In this document: positions 27,056 through 35,338 of the stretch, piece after piece
How positions within the stretch are numbered: position 1 is the first letter of the stretch
Layout of the letters: each line of letters starts with the position of its first letter
The notes under the pieces: generated by a model
What the model was told of the DNA's origin: nothing
Databases searched by the model: none
Seen by the model: only the letters and a program-made list of their open reading frames with translations
NCBI RefSeq assembly: GCF_024436395.1
Contig: NZ_JAFMZO010000002.1
Coordinates: 434,001-498,000, forward strand
Direction of reading: 5' to 3'
Source: Paradesertivirga mongoliensis
GTDB lineage: Bacteria; Bacteroidota; Bacteroidia; Sphingobacteriales; Sphingobacteriaceae
Length of the DNA: 64,000 nucleotides
Program-made: the position numbers and the translations under genes

Positions 27056-29554
27056 ATGAACAAAAAACCGATAATTGTAGTAGCTGGCAATGGTATGGTT
27101 GGCTACAAGTTTTGTGAAAAGCTAATTTCAAAAACAACGGATTATCAGGTAGTGGTATTCGGAGAAGAACCCAGGCCCGCGTACGATCGCGTTCATTTGA
27201 GCGAGTACTTCAACGGAAAGACTGCAGAAGATCTGTCAATGTCTCCATCCGGATGGTATGAAGCAAATAACATTCAATTACACCTTAACGATGTAGTTCA
27301 GGAGATTAACCGAACCGAAAAAACCGTACACTCCTTAAAAGGAACAGTTCAGAAATATGATTACCTGGTTCTTGCAACGGGCTCATCAGCCTTCGTACCA
27401 GACATCCCGGGAATAGAAAAAGACGGGGTGTTTGTTTATCGCACTATTGAAGATCTTGAATTAATCAGCAACTACGCTGCAAAATCCAGGAATGGAGCAG
27501 TAATGGGCGGTGGATTGCTCGGATTGGAGGCAGCAAAAGCCCTGCTCGATTTAGGTATAAAAGAAACCCACGTGATTGAATTTGCGCCGCGCTTAATGCC
27601 AAGGCAAATCGATCAGCCAGGAAGCGCCATGCTCCAAATGAAATTGAAAGAACTTGGCTTACATATTCATTTAAATAAAAGCACAGCAAAAATTGCCGGC
27701 GACGGAAAGATTGAAGCACTGGAATTTACCGATGAAACTTCGCTCGCGGTCGACATGCTGGTTATATCAGCAGGGATACGCCCCAGAGATGAACTTGCGA
27801 AACTGTCAGGACTTGAGGTAGGAACCAGAGGCGGTATCGTGGTAAACGACTATATGCAGACGAGCGATGATGATATTTTTGCTATAGGCGAGTGCGCATT
27901 ACACAGCGGTATGATATACGGACTCGTAGCCCCAGGTTATGAAATGGCCGATGTAGTAGTTGCGAAGATTCTTGACTCAGACAAAAGCTTTACAGGCTTC
28001 GACATGAGCACCAAGCTTAAACTTATCGGCATTGACGTGGCAAGCTTCGGCGACCCGTTTATAAACAACCCCGATTGCAAAATCATTGCCTTTGAAGACA
28101 CGAACAAAGGCATCTACAAACGCATCAACATCAGCAATGATGGAAAAAACTTATTAGGGGGCATTTTAATTGGCGACGCCGATGACTACAACATCCTGCT
28201 TCAGAATGTAAAGAATAGGATAACACTACCTGAGAATCCGGAAGATCTTATTTTGGGAGCCAGAGGCGGAGCTGCAACTGAAGGCTCGGGCGTAATGAGC
28301 CTGCCCGATGATGCCATGATCTGCTCATGCGAATCGGTAAGCAAAGGAGCTATTTGCGATGCAGTCAAGTTAGACAACATCACATCACTGGACGGAATAA
28401 AGAAATGCACCAAAGCAGGAACCTGCTGCGGCGGATGTGTACCGCTGGTAAAAGACCTCATTAACGGCACCATGAAGGAAAGCGGATTGTACGTAAAGAA
28501 TGTACTCTGCGAACATTTCGACTACTCACGCCAGGAGCTCATGGACCTTATCCGGATGAACAATGTGCGTTCGTATGACGAAGCTTTAGACCACTATGGA
28601 AAAGGCGACGGCTGCGAAACCTGCAAACCCGCCGTTGCCAGTATTCTTTCCTCGCTCTGGAACGACCTGATAGTCAAGCAAGCTCCCATACAGGACAGTA
28701 ACGACCGCTATCTGGCAAACATCCAAAAGGGAGGAACTTACTCGGTTGTACCGAGAATTCCGGGCGGCGAGATAACTCCGGATAAACTGATCGCTATCGG
28801 ACAGGTAGCCAAGAAATACAACTTATACACCAAGATTACCGGAGGGCAGCGAATTGATTTATTTGGGGCCCATGTAAATGACCTGCCCGCAATCTGGGAA
28901 GAGCTGATAGAAGCAGGATTCGAAAGCGGACATGCCTATGGCAAATCGCTCAGAACAGTAAAAAGTTGCGTAGGAAGTACCTGGTGCAGATTCGGATTAC
29001 ATGACAGCGTAAGCTTCGCTATAGAGATAGAAGAGCGCTACAAAGGAATCCGCTCTCCGCATAAATTAAAAGGTGGCGTTAGCGGATGTATTCGGGAATG
29101 TGCCGAGGCCCAGGCAAAAGACTTCGGAATTATCGCAACAGACAAAGGCTGGAACCTTTACGTATGCGGAAACGGGGGATCAAAACCGCAACACGCCTTA
29201 TTACTTGCCAGCGATATCGATAAAGAAACACTGGTTAAATACCTTGATCGCTTCCTGATGTTTTACATCAAAACAGCAGATCCACTTGCAAGAACCGCGA
29301 CCTGGCTAAATAAGATGGAAGGAGGTTTAAGTTATTTGAAGAATGTGATCATTAACGACAGTCTTGGCATATGCGAACAACTTGAGGAAGAAATGCAGGG
29401 ATTGGTAGACAGCTTCCACTGCGAATGGAAGGAAGTAGTGCAAAACGAAGAACTGCGCAAACGCTTTGTTCACTTCGTGAATGCGCCGGAAGAGAAAGAT
29501 CCATCAGTAGATTTTGACCCAATGCGCGACCAAGTGAAAGCAAAAGAGTGGTAG
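27056..29554 (+). CDS. nirB: Assimilatory NAD(P)H nitrite reductase, large subunit
   Basis: An 832-residue NirB. It reduces nitrite to ammonium in the cytoplasm with electrons from NAD(P)H. Domains in order: FAD/NAD-binding reductase (about 1-290, starting VVAGNGMVGYKF), a BFD-type [2Fe-2S] domain (C423, C425, C458, C461), a sirohaem ferredoxin-like half domain (about 550-620) and the sirohaem/[4Fe-4S] domain with the two cysteine pairs C638-x5-C644 and C678-x3-C682. All key ligands are present. It heads the island and is followed by nirD 31 nt later. Control by the Fnr-like site upstream is likely. Confidence 0.95.
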   Translation: MNKKPIIVVAGNGMVGYKFCEKLISKTTDYQVVVFGEEPRPAYDRVHLSEYFNGKTAEDLSMSPSGWYEANNIQLHLNDVVQEINRTEKTVHSLKGTVQKYDYLVLATGSSAFVPDIPGIEKDGVFVYRTIEDLELISNYAAKSRNGAVMGGGLLGLEAAKALLDLGIKETHVIEFAPRLMPRQIDQPGSAMLQMKLKELGLHIHLNKSTAKIAGDGKIEALEFTDETSLAVDMLVISAGIRPRDELAKLSGLEVGTRGGIVVNDYMQTSDDDIFAIGECALHSGMIYGLVAPGYEMADVVVAKILDSDKSFTGFDMSTKLKLIGIDVASFGDPFINNPDCKIIAFEDTNKGIYKRINISNDGKNLLGGILIGDADDYNILLQNVKNRITLPENPEDLILGARGGAATEGSGVMSLPDDAMICSCESVSKGAICDAVKLDNITSLDGIKKCTKAGTCCGGCVPLVKDLINGTMKESGLYVKNVLCEHFDYSRQELMDLIRMNNVRSYDEALDHYGKGDGCETCKPAVASILSSLWNDLIVKQAPIQDSNDRYLANIQKGGTYSVVPRIPGGEITPDKLIAIGQVAKKYNLYTKITGGQRIDLFGAHVNDLPAIWEELIEAGFESGHAYGKSLRTVKSCVGSTWCRFGLHDSVSFAIEIEERYKGIRSPHKLKGGVSGCIRECAEAQAKDFGIIATDKGWNLYVCGNGGSKPQHALLLASDIDKETLVKYLDRFLMFYIKTADPLARTATWLNKMEGGLSYLKNVIINDSLGICEQLEEEMQGLVDSFHCEWKEVVQNEELRKRFVHFVNAPEEKDPSVDFDPMRDQVKAKEW

Positions 29555-29585
29555 AAAAACATAACAGATTTAAAGCAAAAGCAAC

Positions 29586-29948
29586 ATGGAAATAGCAGTA
29601 GAAACTTTAAAATGGATTTTGGCCTGTACAACAGCCGACGTACCAGAAAATGGCGGCGCCTGCGTTAAACACGGCGACGAACAAATTGCACTTTTCAATT
29701 TTACCCGCCGAAACGAGTGGTATGCCACCCAAAATCTGTGCCCGCACAAACAACAAATGGCGCTTTCGCGGGGCATGATTGGCAGCACTGGCGAAGAGTG
29801 CGAACCAAAAGTGGCTTGTCCATTCCATAAAAAAACATTTTCATTAATCTCCGGCGAATGCCTTAGTGGAGAAGAATATGAAATAAAAACATATCCCGTG
29901 CGAATTATCGACGATAAGGTCTATATCGGGATAAAGGAAACGGCTTAG
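29586..29948 (+). CDS. nirD: Nitrite reductase small subunit with Rieske-type ligands
   Basis: A 120-residue NirD with a Rieske fold. It has C52-P-H54 and C78-P-F-H81, the CxH...CxxH pattern needed to bind a [2Fe-2S] cluster, with SGECLSGEEYEIKTYPV after it. It partners the NirB subunit encoded just upstream. The C-terminal strand YPVRIIDDKVYIGI is typical of the family. A strong terminator follows 30 nt after the stop, so nirBD form a two-gene transcript. Confidence 0.9.
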   Translation: MEIAVETLKWILACTTADVPENGGACVKHGDEQIALFNFTRRNEWYATQNLCPHKQQMALSRGMIGSTGEECEPKVACPFHKKTFSLISGECLSGEEYEIKTYPVRIIDDKVYIGIKETA

Positions 29949-29978
29949 TAATAAGCTGTTATTGTTAAATAAAAGGGT

Positions 29979-30002
29979 CCCGGTAGAAATACCGGGTTTT
30001 TT
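29979..30002 (+). terminator. Rho-independent terminator after nirBD
   Basis: CCCGGT-AGAAAT-ACCGGG gives a perfect 6-bp GC-rich stem with a 6-nt loop, followed at once by six T residues. It lies between nirD and the moaCB promoter. Confidence 0.88.
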
Positions 30003-30046
30003 ATTTGCAAATTGAGCTATAAGAGCGAGAAGACATAAAGCGTTTC

Positions 30047-30054
30047 TATCTTTG
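30047..30054 (+). promoter_or_regulatory. Candidate -7 element of the moaCB-moeA promoter
   Basis: TATCTTTG matches TAnnTTTG exactly. It lies 100 bp upstream of moaCB and after the nirBD terminator. No clear TTTG element is found about 20 bp upstream. The leader that follows contains an imperfect inverted repeat: GAAGAC near 30075 against GTCTTC near 30131, and GGTTAA against TTAACC inside it. Confidence 0.4.
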
Positions 30055-30153
30055 CGATAAAGAATTAGGCCACGAAGACTTGGTTAAGGCGGCTAAGACA
30101 CTGAAATCTTAATTAACCTTCAGCCTTGTGTCTTCATAGCAAATAAAACAAAC

Positions 30154-31104
30154 ATGCGCGACATCACCAGCAAACAAATAACACTTCGCACGGCCCAAGC
30201 CATCGCTATACTTTTTTGCTCAAAAGAGACTATTGAATTAATAAAGAACGGGCAGCTTCCGAAAGGGAATTTATTCGACGTTGCCCGGGCTGCCGGTTTT
30301 ATCGGCGCTAAGCTCACTCCACAACTTCTTCCACATTGCCATCCGGTCACCATCGATGGCATGGATATATCCTTTGACTATATCGATTCAGAGAAACATG
30401 GAGAGCATTTGACTGAAGACATATTATCACGCCCCGGAATTGTGATAACCGGAAACGCCAAGTCGATAGGCCGTACAGGCATCGAGATGGAGATACTTAC
30501 CGCAGTTTCGATTGCTGCGCTGGAAATCTACGACATGCTTAAACCGGTTGATAGTACACTTGAAATAGGCAATATCAAACTACTGGAAAAACGCGGCGGA
30601 AAAAGCGACCGGAAAAAATTCTTTTCCACCTCTCCTACCTGCGCGGTTTTGGTATGCTCAGATTCGACAGCCGAAGGAAAGCGGGAAGACAACAGTGGAA
30701 AGCTGATCTGTAAAATGCTTGAAAATGTAAACGCCAAGGTGGTGGACTACCAGATACTTCCTGATGAGAAGAATCAAATACAGGAACAAATTCTCAAGTG
30801 GGTGGCCGAAGACGTGCATTTTGTGTTTACCACAGGCGGCACAGGGCTGGGCCCACGCGACAATACAGTATCCGCAATAAAAGAAATTTTGGAGCGCGAT
30901 GCTGAAGGAATAATGGAAACCATCCGCTCGTTCGGACAAATGAGAACACCACTCGCTATGATGAGCCGCGGCGTTGCCGGATCTATAAAACATACGCTGG
31001 TAGTTACCCTTCCGGGGAGCAGTGATGGCGCGAGGGAATCTATGGAAGCGATCTTGCCGGCCGTTTTTCACGCCCGGAAAATGATGAAAGGCGGCGGACA
31101 CTAA
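30154..31104 (+). CDS. moaCB: Bifunctional molybdenum cofactor protein MoaC-MoaB
   Basis: A 316-residue fusion. Residues 1-150 are MoaC (cyclic pyranopterin monophosphate synthase): KGNLFDVARAAGFIGAK, then LLPHCHPVTIDG and GIEMEILTAVSIAALEIYDM, with the active-site HCHP and EME motifs intact. Residues about 160-316 are MoaB/MogA, which adenylylates molybdopterin: VFTTGGTGLGPRDNTVSAI and VVTLPGSSDGARESM are its signatures. The linker GGKSDRKKFFSTSP joins the two. Fusion of an early and a late pathway step is known in this phylum. moeA follows 32 nt later. Confidence 0.93.
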   Translation: MRDITSKQITLRTAQAIAILFCSKETIELIKNGQLPKGNLFDVARAAGFIGAKLTPQLLPHCHPVTIDGMDISFDYIDSEKHGEHLTEDILSRPGIVITGNAKSIGRTGIEMEILTAVSIAALEIYDMLKPVDSTLEIGNIKLLEKRGGKSDRKKFFSTSPTCAVLVCSDSTAEGKREDNSGKLICKMLENVNAKVVDYQILPDEKNQIQEQILKWVAEDVHFVFTTGGTGLGPRDNTVSAIKEILERDAEGIMETIRSFGQMRTPLAMMSRGVAGSIKHTLVVTLPGSSDGARESMEAILPAVFHARKMMKGGGH

Positions 31105-31136
31105 CGCGGGTGCAAAGAAAAACAAATGTAACGAAC

Positions 31137-32321
31137 ATGAAAACTTACCTGGAGGCCTTAAATATCATATTATCACAGGCTCAATCTTTTGGAACCGAGA
31201 TGATACATTTGGATGATGCCGACGGAAGGGTTTTATCTGAAGACATAGCAGCCGACCGGGATTACCCCCCCTTCAACCGTTCGGCGATGGACGGCTATGC
31301 TATTATGATCCAAGATTGGCAGCAAGGCATCAGAGAATTTGGAATCCAGGAAATCATCTACGCTGGCGCCTCTCCAAGTCAGGAACTGAAACCGGGCGCT
31401 GCCTTCAAAATAATGACGGGCGCCGCAGTACCATTCCCGGCCAACGCAGTAATTCGCAAGGAAGACTGTGTGCAGACAGGAAACCAGGTTTCATTAATAA
31501 TCGAAAACCTGAAAGAATTTCAAAACGTCGCCAGAAAGGGAGAAGACCTGCTAGAAGGAGACATTGCTCTCTCGGCTCAAACACCATGTACCCCAGCAGC
31601 TATCAGCACACTGGCTACACTTGGAAAATCAGAGATACAGGTGGCGGCATTACCGAAGGTGGCACTTTTCACAACCGGAAATGAAATAAAGCCTCTTGGT
31701 GCGAAGGTATCGGATACAGAAATCAGAAACAGCAATTACTATTTACTTCGATCTTTATTAAAAAAATGGAATATTACGCCAGCAGTGTACCGCCACCTAC
31801 CCGATAACGTTACTGAACTGAAAAACCATATCGAAAACGCGCTAGATACTGACATCATAATTATGAGTGGCGGCGTATCTGCGGGCGATGCCGACTATGT
31901 GCCAGAGGTCCTGGAAAACCTTGGAGTAGAGAAATTATTTCATAAAGTATCGATTAAACCCGGAAAACCGATCTGGTGCGGAAAAGCACGAGGCGGGCCA
32001 ATAGTCTTTGCACTGCCTGGCAATCCATTTTCTTCTTTCGTCACTTTCAAAATTTTCGTGGAATCCTTTTTATCTAAATCCATGGGACTAAACCCACCGA
32101 GACAATTGGAAGGTGTTTTCAGAGGAGAAAAAAGAAAAAAAACCAATTTCGATGAATTTTTTCCAGTAAAATTCAGCGAATCTGGAAAAGAACTTGAAAC
32201 AACCAGCCTGAATGGCTCCGGAGATATAAGACTCGGAATTAACGCCAACGCATTAGCAGTTCACCCTGCCGCAACAGACACTCTGAGAGAGGGGCAAATA
32301 ATACCTTATTATATTTTATAG
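31137..32321 (+). CDS. moeA: Molybdopterin molybdenumtransferase MoeA
   Basis: A 394-residue MoeA, which inserts molybdate into adenylylated molybdopterin. Visible signatures: DRDYPPFNRSAMDGYAI near residue 38-54, a GAAVPFPANAVIRKEDC stretch, the MoCF-binding segment IIMSGGVSAGDADYVPE and FALPGNPFSSFVTF. I chose the ATG at 31137, which gives the normal MoeA start (MKTYLEALNIILSQ); a GTG at 31110 would add nine unusual residues. The stop is 8 bp from the stop of the convergent Crp/Fnr gene. Confidence 0.92.
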   Translation: MKTYLEALNIILSQAQSFGTEMIHLDDADGRVLSEDIAADRDYPPFNRSAMDGYAIMIQDWQQGIREFGIQEIIYAGASPSQELKPGAAFKIMTGAAVPFPANAVIRKEDCVQTGNQVSLIIENLKEFQNVARKGEDLLEGDIALSAQTPCTPAAISTLATLGKSEIQVAALPKVALFTTGNEIKPLGAKVSDTEIRNSNYYLLRSLLKKWNITPAVYRHLPDNVTELKNHIENALDTDIIIMSGGVSAGDADYVPEVLENLGVEKLFHKVSIKPGKPIWCGKARGGPIVFALPGNPFSSFVTFKIFVESFLSKSMGLNPPRQLEGVFRGEKRKKTNFDEFFPVKFSESGKELETTSLNGSGDIRLGINANALAVHPAATDTLREGQIIPYYIL

Positions 32322-32329
32322 TAGTTATT

Positions 32330-33046
32330 TCAGCCTTCAGTATTTTCAACCGGGGTAATTATTTGGTGAGTGAGGCTTTCCAGGCGTATTCCATCAACAA
32401 TTTTTATGCTTTTTCCCGAGAGCTTTATCATGCTATCCTGAACCAGGTCGGTAATAATCCGAAATACGGTTTCATAAGTGGCCCCGGTGTACGACGCCAG
32501 ATCCTGTCGGGTAAGCTCAATATCAATAAAGCCATTTTCGGTTAGTCCAAATTTTTCTCTCAAAGAGATCAAAGCTTGTGCGACCCGCCCCTTCACCGGC
32601 ATATGTGCCAAATTTCTCATTTTCCGCTCAGCTTCCTGAAGTTCATCCGCAAAGAACATCATTAATGTATAAGCAAAATCACTATTAACCTTTAAGGTAG
32701 CGTTAAATAAATCCATATCTATAAAACATACGATACAAGGCTCGAGGGCTGTGGCAGATATGGGATAATGCAAATTATTTCCTAAACCCCGATGTCCAAA
32801 AATTGCTCCTTTTTTCGCAAAGCGAATAATGAGCTCCTTTTCGTTTCCCCATTTCTTATGAACCTTCACGTTTCCTTCATATACAAAATATACACCCTTC
32901 ACCGGGTCTCCTTCTCTAAAAATCACCTCCCCCTTTTTTACGTGATAATTCGTCCTGTGTTCAGAAAGCGCGGGCAACCACTCCTTCAGGCAGGTTTTGC
33001 ACATAAAACAGGTATTCAGATCACAAGGGATTTTACTTTTTTTCAT
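32330..33046 (-). CDS. Crp/Fnr-family regulator with N-terminal cysteine cluster
   Basis: A 238-residue transcription factor. The cyclic-nucleotide-binding-like fold (about 30-145) includes KKGEVIFREGDPVKGVYFVY. The C-terminal winged helix (about 165-238) has the recognition helix ATYETVFRII (189-198), keeping Glu192 and Arg196, which read the TGA core in Crp/Fnr proteins. Before the fold are four cysteines, C8, C13, C16 and C19, spaced C-x4-C-x2-C-x2-C, which could hold an Fe-S cluster as in Fnr, giving a response to oxygen or nitrogen oxides. An ATG at 33046 is preferred over an upstream in-frame start that adds 20 residues. It lies alone, opposite to the island it probably controls. Confidence 0.85.
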   Translation of the reverse strand: MKKSKIPCDLNTCFMCKTCLKEWLPALSEHRTNYHVKKGEVIFREGDPVKGVYFVYEGNVKVHKKWGNEKELIIRFAKKGAIFGHRGLGNNLHYPISATALEPCIVCFIDMDLFNATLKVNSDFAYTLMMFFADELQEAERKMRNLAHMPVKGRVAQALISLREKFGLTENGFIDIELTRQDLASYTGATYETVFRIITDLVQDSMIKLSGKSIKIVDGIRLESLTHQIITPVENTEG

Positions 33047-33417
33047 ATTAATAATTCTATAGAACTTAAACCATAAGCAACAAGGACTGTAACGGAACGA
33101 TGCCACCTGCCAACCGATGCTGAAATTTTAGAAATTTATAATAAATTTTGATGAAATCAGAAAAAACAGACGATTTTAAGAACAATTTCACACAAATAAA
33201 TAACAATTTACATATATTCTTTATAAATATGGGCTAACTATGATTACAAAATGCTCAAATATCAAAGTTTCACAACTATTGAAATTAATAATTTCAAAAA
33301 AATCACGTATTTATATTATACATATCATATAAATATCGCCAACTATCGATTTTTCTTCTACTTTTACCTTAAATGAGATAAATTTATACTGTCAAATGAA
33401 AGAAAAATGAAACAATA
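33047..33417. other. Divergent promoter region between the Crp/Fnr gene and nrtS
   Basis: A 371-bp AT-rich interval with no gene. It contains the second Fnr-like palindrome (33314-33329) and a TGAT-GAA-ATCA near-palindrome with a 3-bp spacer (about 33150-33160), nearer the regulator gene. A TACTTTTA sequence (33359-33366) is one base off the TAnnTTTG consensus and is the best -7 candidate for nrtS. The region could serve both the nitrate transport operon and autoregulation of the regulator. Confidence 0.6.
33314..33329. promoter_or_regulatory. Crp/Fnr-type operator upstream of nrtS
   Basis: TATTAT-ACAT-ATCATA differs at one position from a perfect palindrome, and from the nirB site in the same outer bases only at that position and in the spacer. 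It lies 89 bp upstream of the nrtS ATG. The match between two independent promoters of one pathway supports a real operator. Confidence 0.5.
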
Positions 33418-33669
33418 ATGAAAAAAGTAAGAAAAATCATAAAAATAGCTTCCAATTATTCAATCATTAGAAAAGCTATCCTTACAAGCATCATTGTCGG
33501 CACAATCCTTAATCTAATAAATCAGGGAAACTTAATATTTACAAATCAGATCGCTGAGGTGTCGATAACGAAAATGAGTATAACATATTTGACACCATTC
33601 ATGGTTTCCCTTTACAGCACGACAACGGCTCTGCTTCGAAAAGACCTATTGCTATTAACTGAGAATTAA
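33418..33669 (+). CDS. nrtS: Small nitrate/nitrite transporter NrtS
   Basis: An 83-residue membrane protein with two hydrophobic segments. Its core AILTSIIVGTILNLINQGN, followed by TYLTPFMVSLYSTTTAL, is the pattern of the NrtS family, a small nitrate/nitrite transporter first described in cyanobacteria. The conserved Asn-Gln/His-Gly after the first helix and the Thr-Tyr-Leu-x-Pro start of the second are present. NrtS proteins must oligomerise to make a channel or carrier. It is the first gene of the transport operon, 85 bp before the porin gene with a hairpin between them. Confidence 0.8.
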   Translation: MKKVRKIIKIASNYSIIRKAILTSIIVGTILNLINQGNLIFTNQIAEVSITKMSITYLTPFMVSLYSTTTALLRKDLLLLTEN

Positions 33670-33683
33670 CACCCAAATAAAAA

Positions 33684-33714
33684 CCCCACTGGGGAGGTCG
33701 AAGCTCCAGCGGGG
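33684..33714 (+). promoter_or_regulatory. Leader hairpin between nrtS and the porin gene
   Basis: CCCCACTGGGG and CTCCAGCGGGG pair over 11 positions with one A-C mismatch and one G-U pair, around a 9-nt loop. No T-run follows, so it is not a standard terminator. It may be an RNA stabiliser, an incomplete terminator or an attenuator that separates the level of nrtS from the genes behind it. Confidence 0.55.
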
Positions 33715-33754
33715 ATATAGTTTCAATTGCTTTTCACAAACTAAAACTTAACAA

Positions 33755-35305
33755 ATGTACAGAAAACTTATCACAAAAAAACCAAACAGGAGATGGATTA
33801 TGGCGCTCATGACGATGTGTTGCAGCTATTTCAATTCGCAAGCACAAATGAGCTTATCCGGACAGGTGCGCCCGCGCGGCGAATTTCGCGACGGTTTTGC
33901 AAACCTTACGCCAGCAACATCAAAGCCAGCCGGCTTTGTATCTCAAAGAACCCGCGTACTTTTTGGATACAAATGGGACCGCGTGAGTTTTGGAGCAACG
34001 GTTCAGGACGTCAGGGTGTGGGGACAAGACGCTTCTACCATTACACCTGCTGATGGAAACAGATTAATGTTACATGAAGGCTGGGCAGAACTTGTACTAG
34101 CAAATAAAGCAGATACCACTATAAAGTTTAAATTACTAGATAACTTATCATTTAAAATTGGTCGCCAGGAACTGATTTTCGACGACGCCAGACTGATTGG
34201 AAACCTTGATTGGCTACAACAAGGCAGGCGCTTTGATATGGCCTTGCTAAAAGTGGTTCATCAAGGGTGGCAGGTCGACCTGGGGTATGCCTTCAATCAA
34301 AACGCTGAGTCATTTTCAGAAATACAATATACACCGGGAAATATCCCACTATATATTAAAGATACGAACGGGCAACTTGTTCCAACTCCAACGGGCATGA
34401 TTCCTTTAACCGTGGGCGGAAACGCCAATAATAATAGCTCGGAAACCGGCTCACCTGCTTTTAGCAGTCCAGCAAACTCAAATGCAGGAAATCAGAACTA
34501 CAAGAATTTTTTAAGCTTATACATCGCTAAGAAAATAAACCAAACCAAAGTTTCCTTCCTCTTTTTTAAAGATGACTTTGGTCGGTATACCAAAAGATCT
34601 GTAGCAACCACCGGTACCGGGTTAGTATGGGGGCGTTTTTTTGATCAACGGGCAACTAACGACCGATATACTCTCGGTGGCATGATTAATCCTGTATTCG
34701 GAAATGCATCCGGGTTTGGAAAAATCTCATTTCAAGGCGCTTACTATCATCAGTTAGGCAAAGACAGAGATGGAAACGATCTGAATGCCAAACATATTAC
34801 GGCCGCTGCCACCTACGCCAAAGGCAAGTTTTCCTTTGGACCAGGATTCGACCTTCTGTCCGGAAATAAAACGTCTACTCCTGCGGGAAAAAGTAAAAGA
34901 TTTGACCCTCTATATGGAACACCTCACAAGTTCTGGGGCTTTATGGACTTTTTTTACGCCCCAACCGGATCTCCTGCTGCAGGTTTGAAGGACTATTATT
35001 TCAAATCAAAATTTACGGCCAACACCTATTCCATTACTGCCGATTTTCACCGGTTTGATGCCGACCAAACTCCTGCTACCGGAGGCAAACATTACGCTCA
35101 CGAACTCGACGTCGTGACCAGCTACACCCTTAACAAATTCACCTCCATTGATTTAGGCTACTCGCACGCATGGGCCACTCAGAACCTCGCAACTGCAAAA
35201 GGACTCGCGGTCGCAAATGCAGACAAATCGCCGGACTTCGCATATCTCATGATTAATATTAGACCTGATTTCCTGTATACGAAACCAGTGGCGATCAAAC
35301 AATAA
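33755..35305 (+). CDS. Outer-membrane porin of the alginate-export family, likely nitrate porin
   Basis: A 516-residue outer-membrane beta-barrel. A signal peptide ends near SYFNSQAQ (about residue 31). The start of the mature part (MSLSGQVRPRGEFRDGF), the NLSFKIGRQELIFDDARLIG element and repeated aromatic/charged strands match the alginate_exp porin family. The last residues contain the strand SPDFAYLMINIRPDF. The family name comes from alginate secretion, but homologues beside nitrate importers probably allow nitrate or nitrite through the outer membrane. It is directly upstream of the ABC importer genes. Confidence 0.75.
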   Translation: MYRKLITKKPNRRWIMALMTMCCSYFNSQAQMSLSGQVRPRGEFRDGFANLTPATSKPAGFVSQRTRVLFGYKWDRVSFGATVQDVRVWGQDASTITPADGNRLMLHEGWAELVLANKADTTIKFKLLDNLSFKIGRQELIFDDARLIGNLDWLQQGRRFDMALLKVVHQGWQVDLGYAFNQNAESFSEIQYTPGNIPLYIKDTNGQLVPTPTGMIPLTVGGNANNNSSETGSPAFSSPANSNAGNQNYKNFLSLYIAKKINQTKVSFLFFKDDFGRYTKRSVATTGTGLVWGRFFDQRATNDRYTLGGMINPVFGNASGFGKISFQGAYYHQLGKDRDGNDLNAKHITAAATYAKGKFSFGPGFDLLSGNKTSTPAGKSKRFDPLYGTPHKFWGFMDFFYAPTGSPAAGLKDYYFKSKFTANTYSITADFHRFDADQTPATGGKHYAHELDVVTSYTLNKFTSIDLGYSHAWATQNLATAKGLAVANADKSPDFAYLMINIRPDFLYTKPVAIKQ

Positions 35306-35338
35306 ATAATTAAAAAGACAAACTCAACATATAACGAG

